Shown piece by piece: positions 6,863 through 6,899 of a DNA stretch of 6,899 nt. The notes under the pieces are model-generated. The model did no database searches. It saw only the letters and a program-made list of their open reading frames with translations, and had not been told where the DNA came from. The DNA is taken from contig CABRHR010000104.1 in the NCBI GenBank assembly GCA_902470835.1, positions 1-6,899 of the forward strand. Direction: 5' to 3'. Source of the stretch: an uncultured Collinsella sp. GTDB taxonomy: Bacteria > Actinomycetota > Coriobacteriia > Coriobacteriales > Coriobacteriaceae. The position numbers and the translations under genes are program-made. Each line of letters begins with the position of its first letter. Positions within the stretch are counted from its first letter, which is position 1.

Positions 6863-6899
6863 CTGTCTCTTATACACATCTGACGCTGCCGACGAAGAG
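6863..6899. other. Nextera (Tn5) sequencing adapter, not genomic
   Basis: Positions 6863-6881 are CTGTCTCTTATACACATCT, the 19-bp Tn5 mosaic end. Positions 6882-6895 are GACGCTGCCGACGA, so together they are the reverse complement of the Illumina Nextera Read 1 transposase adapter. The last four bases, AGAG, sit where the i5 index begins and fit the reverse complement of the common index TATCCTCT. This is untrimmed read-through at a contig end. It truncates the helicase gene artificially. Confidence 0.98.

Noticed and set aside
6863..6881. Tn5/IS50 mosaic end as a genuine transposon terminus
   Set aside because: It is followed by the exact 14-base Nextera adapter extension and sits at the very end of the contig, so it is a library artefact.

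Overview
The window is a GC-rich bacterial chromosomal fragment with all five recognisable genes on the minus strand. It most likely comes from an actinobacterium of class Coriobacteriia, with a Collinsella-like relative as best guess. That assignment rests on G+C, codon use, the long bifunctional Rel and the gene order, not on any marker gene, so it is tentative. The last 37 bases (6863-6899) are not genomic. They are the reverse complement of the Illumina Nextera Read 1 transposase adapter plus four bases that fit the start of an index, so the real sequence stops at about 6862.

In transcription order (right to left), the first gene is the C-terminal part of a DEAH-box, RecQ-like superfamily 2 helicase (5607-6862), cut off by the adapter. 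Fifteen bases after its stop comes a complete bifunctional (p)ppGpp synthetase/hydrolase, rel (3231-5591). After an 84-bp gap with a perfect 12-bp hairpin comes a glyoxalase-II-like metallo-beta-lactamase-fold hydrolase (2463-3146). These three look like one stringent-response/DNA-repair operon. In Firmicutes recJ, apt and rel are commonly neighbours, so the helicase may be the C-terminal part of a RecJ-helicase fusion; this cannot be tested here.

The next unit is a class II fructose-bisphosphate aldolase, fba (1401-2267), with its own extended -10 promoter and a strong ribosome binding site. It is closed by a 93-nt composite hairpin followed by a T-rich stretch. Last comes a gene on the minus strand that runs off the left edge (1-1148). 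It encodes a transglutaminase-like (papain-fold) protein with a recognisable Cys and His of the catalytic triad and its own promoter (1183-1211).

No tRNA, rRNA, CRISPR array, insertion sequence, phage gene or defence system is seen. Nothing in the window amounts to a clearly new biological system. The points most worth a second look are the adapter tail, the truncated helicase in an apparent recJ slot, the large palindrome after fba, and the transglutaminase-like protein with its uncharacterised N-terminal region.
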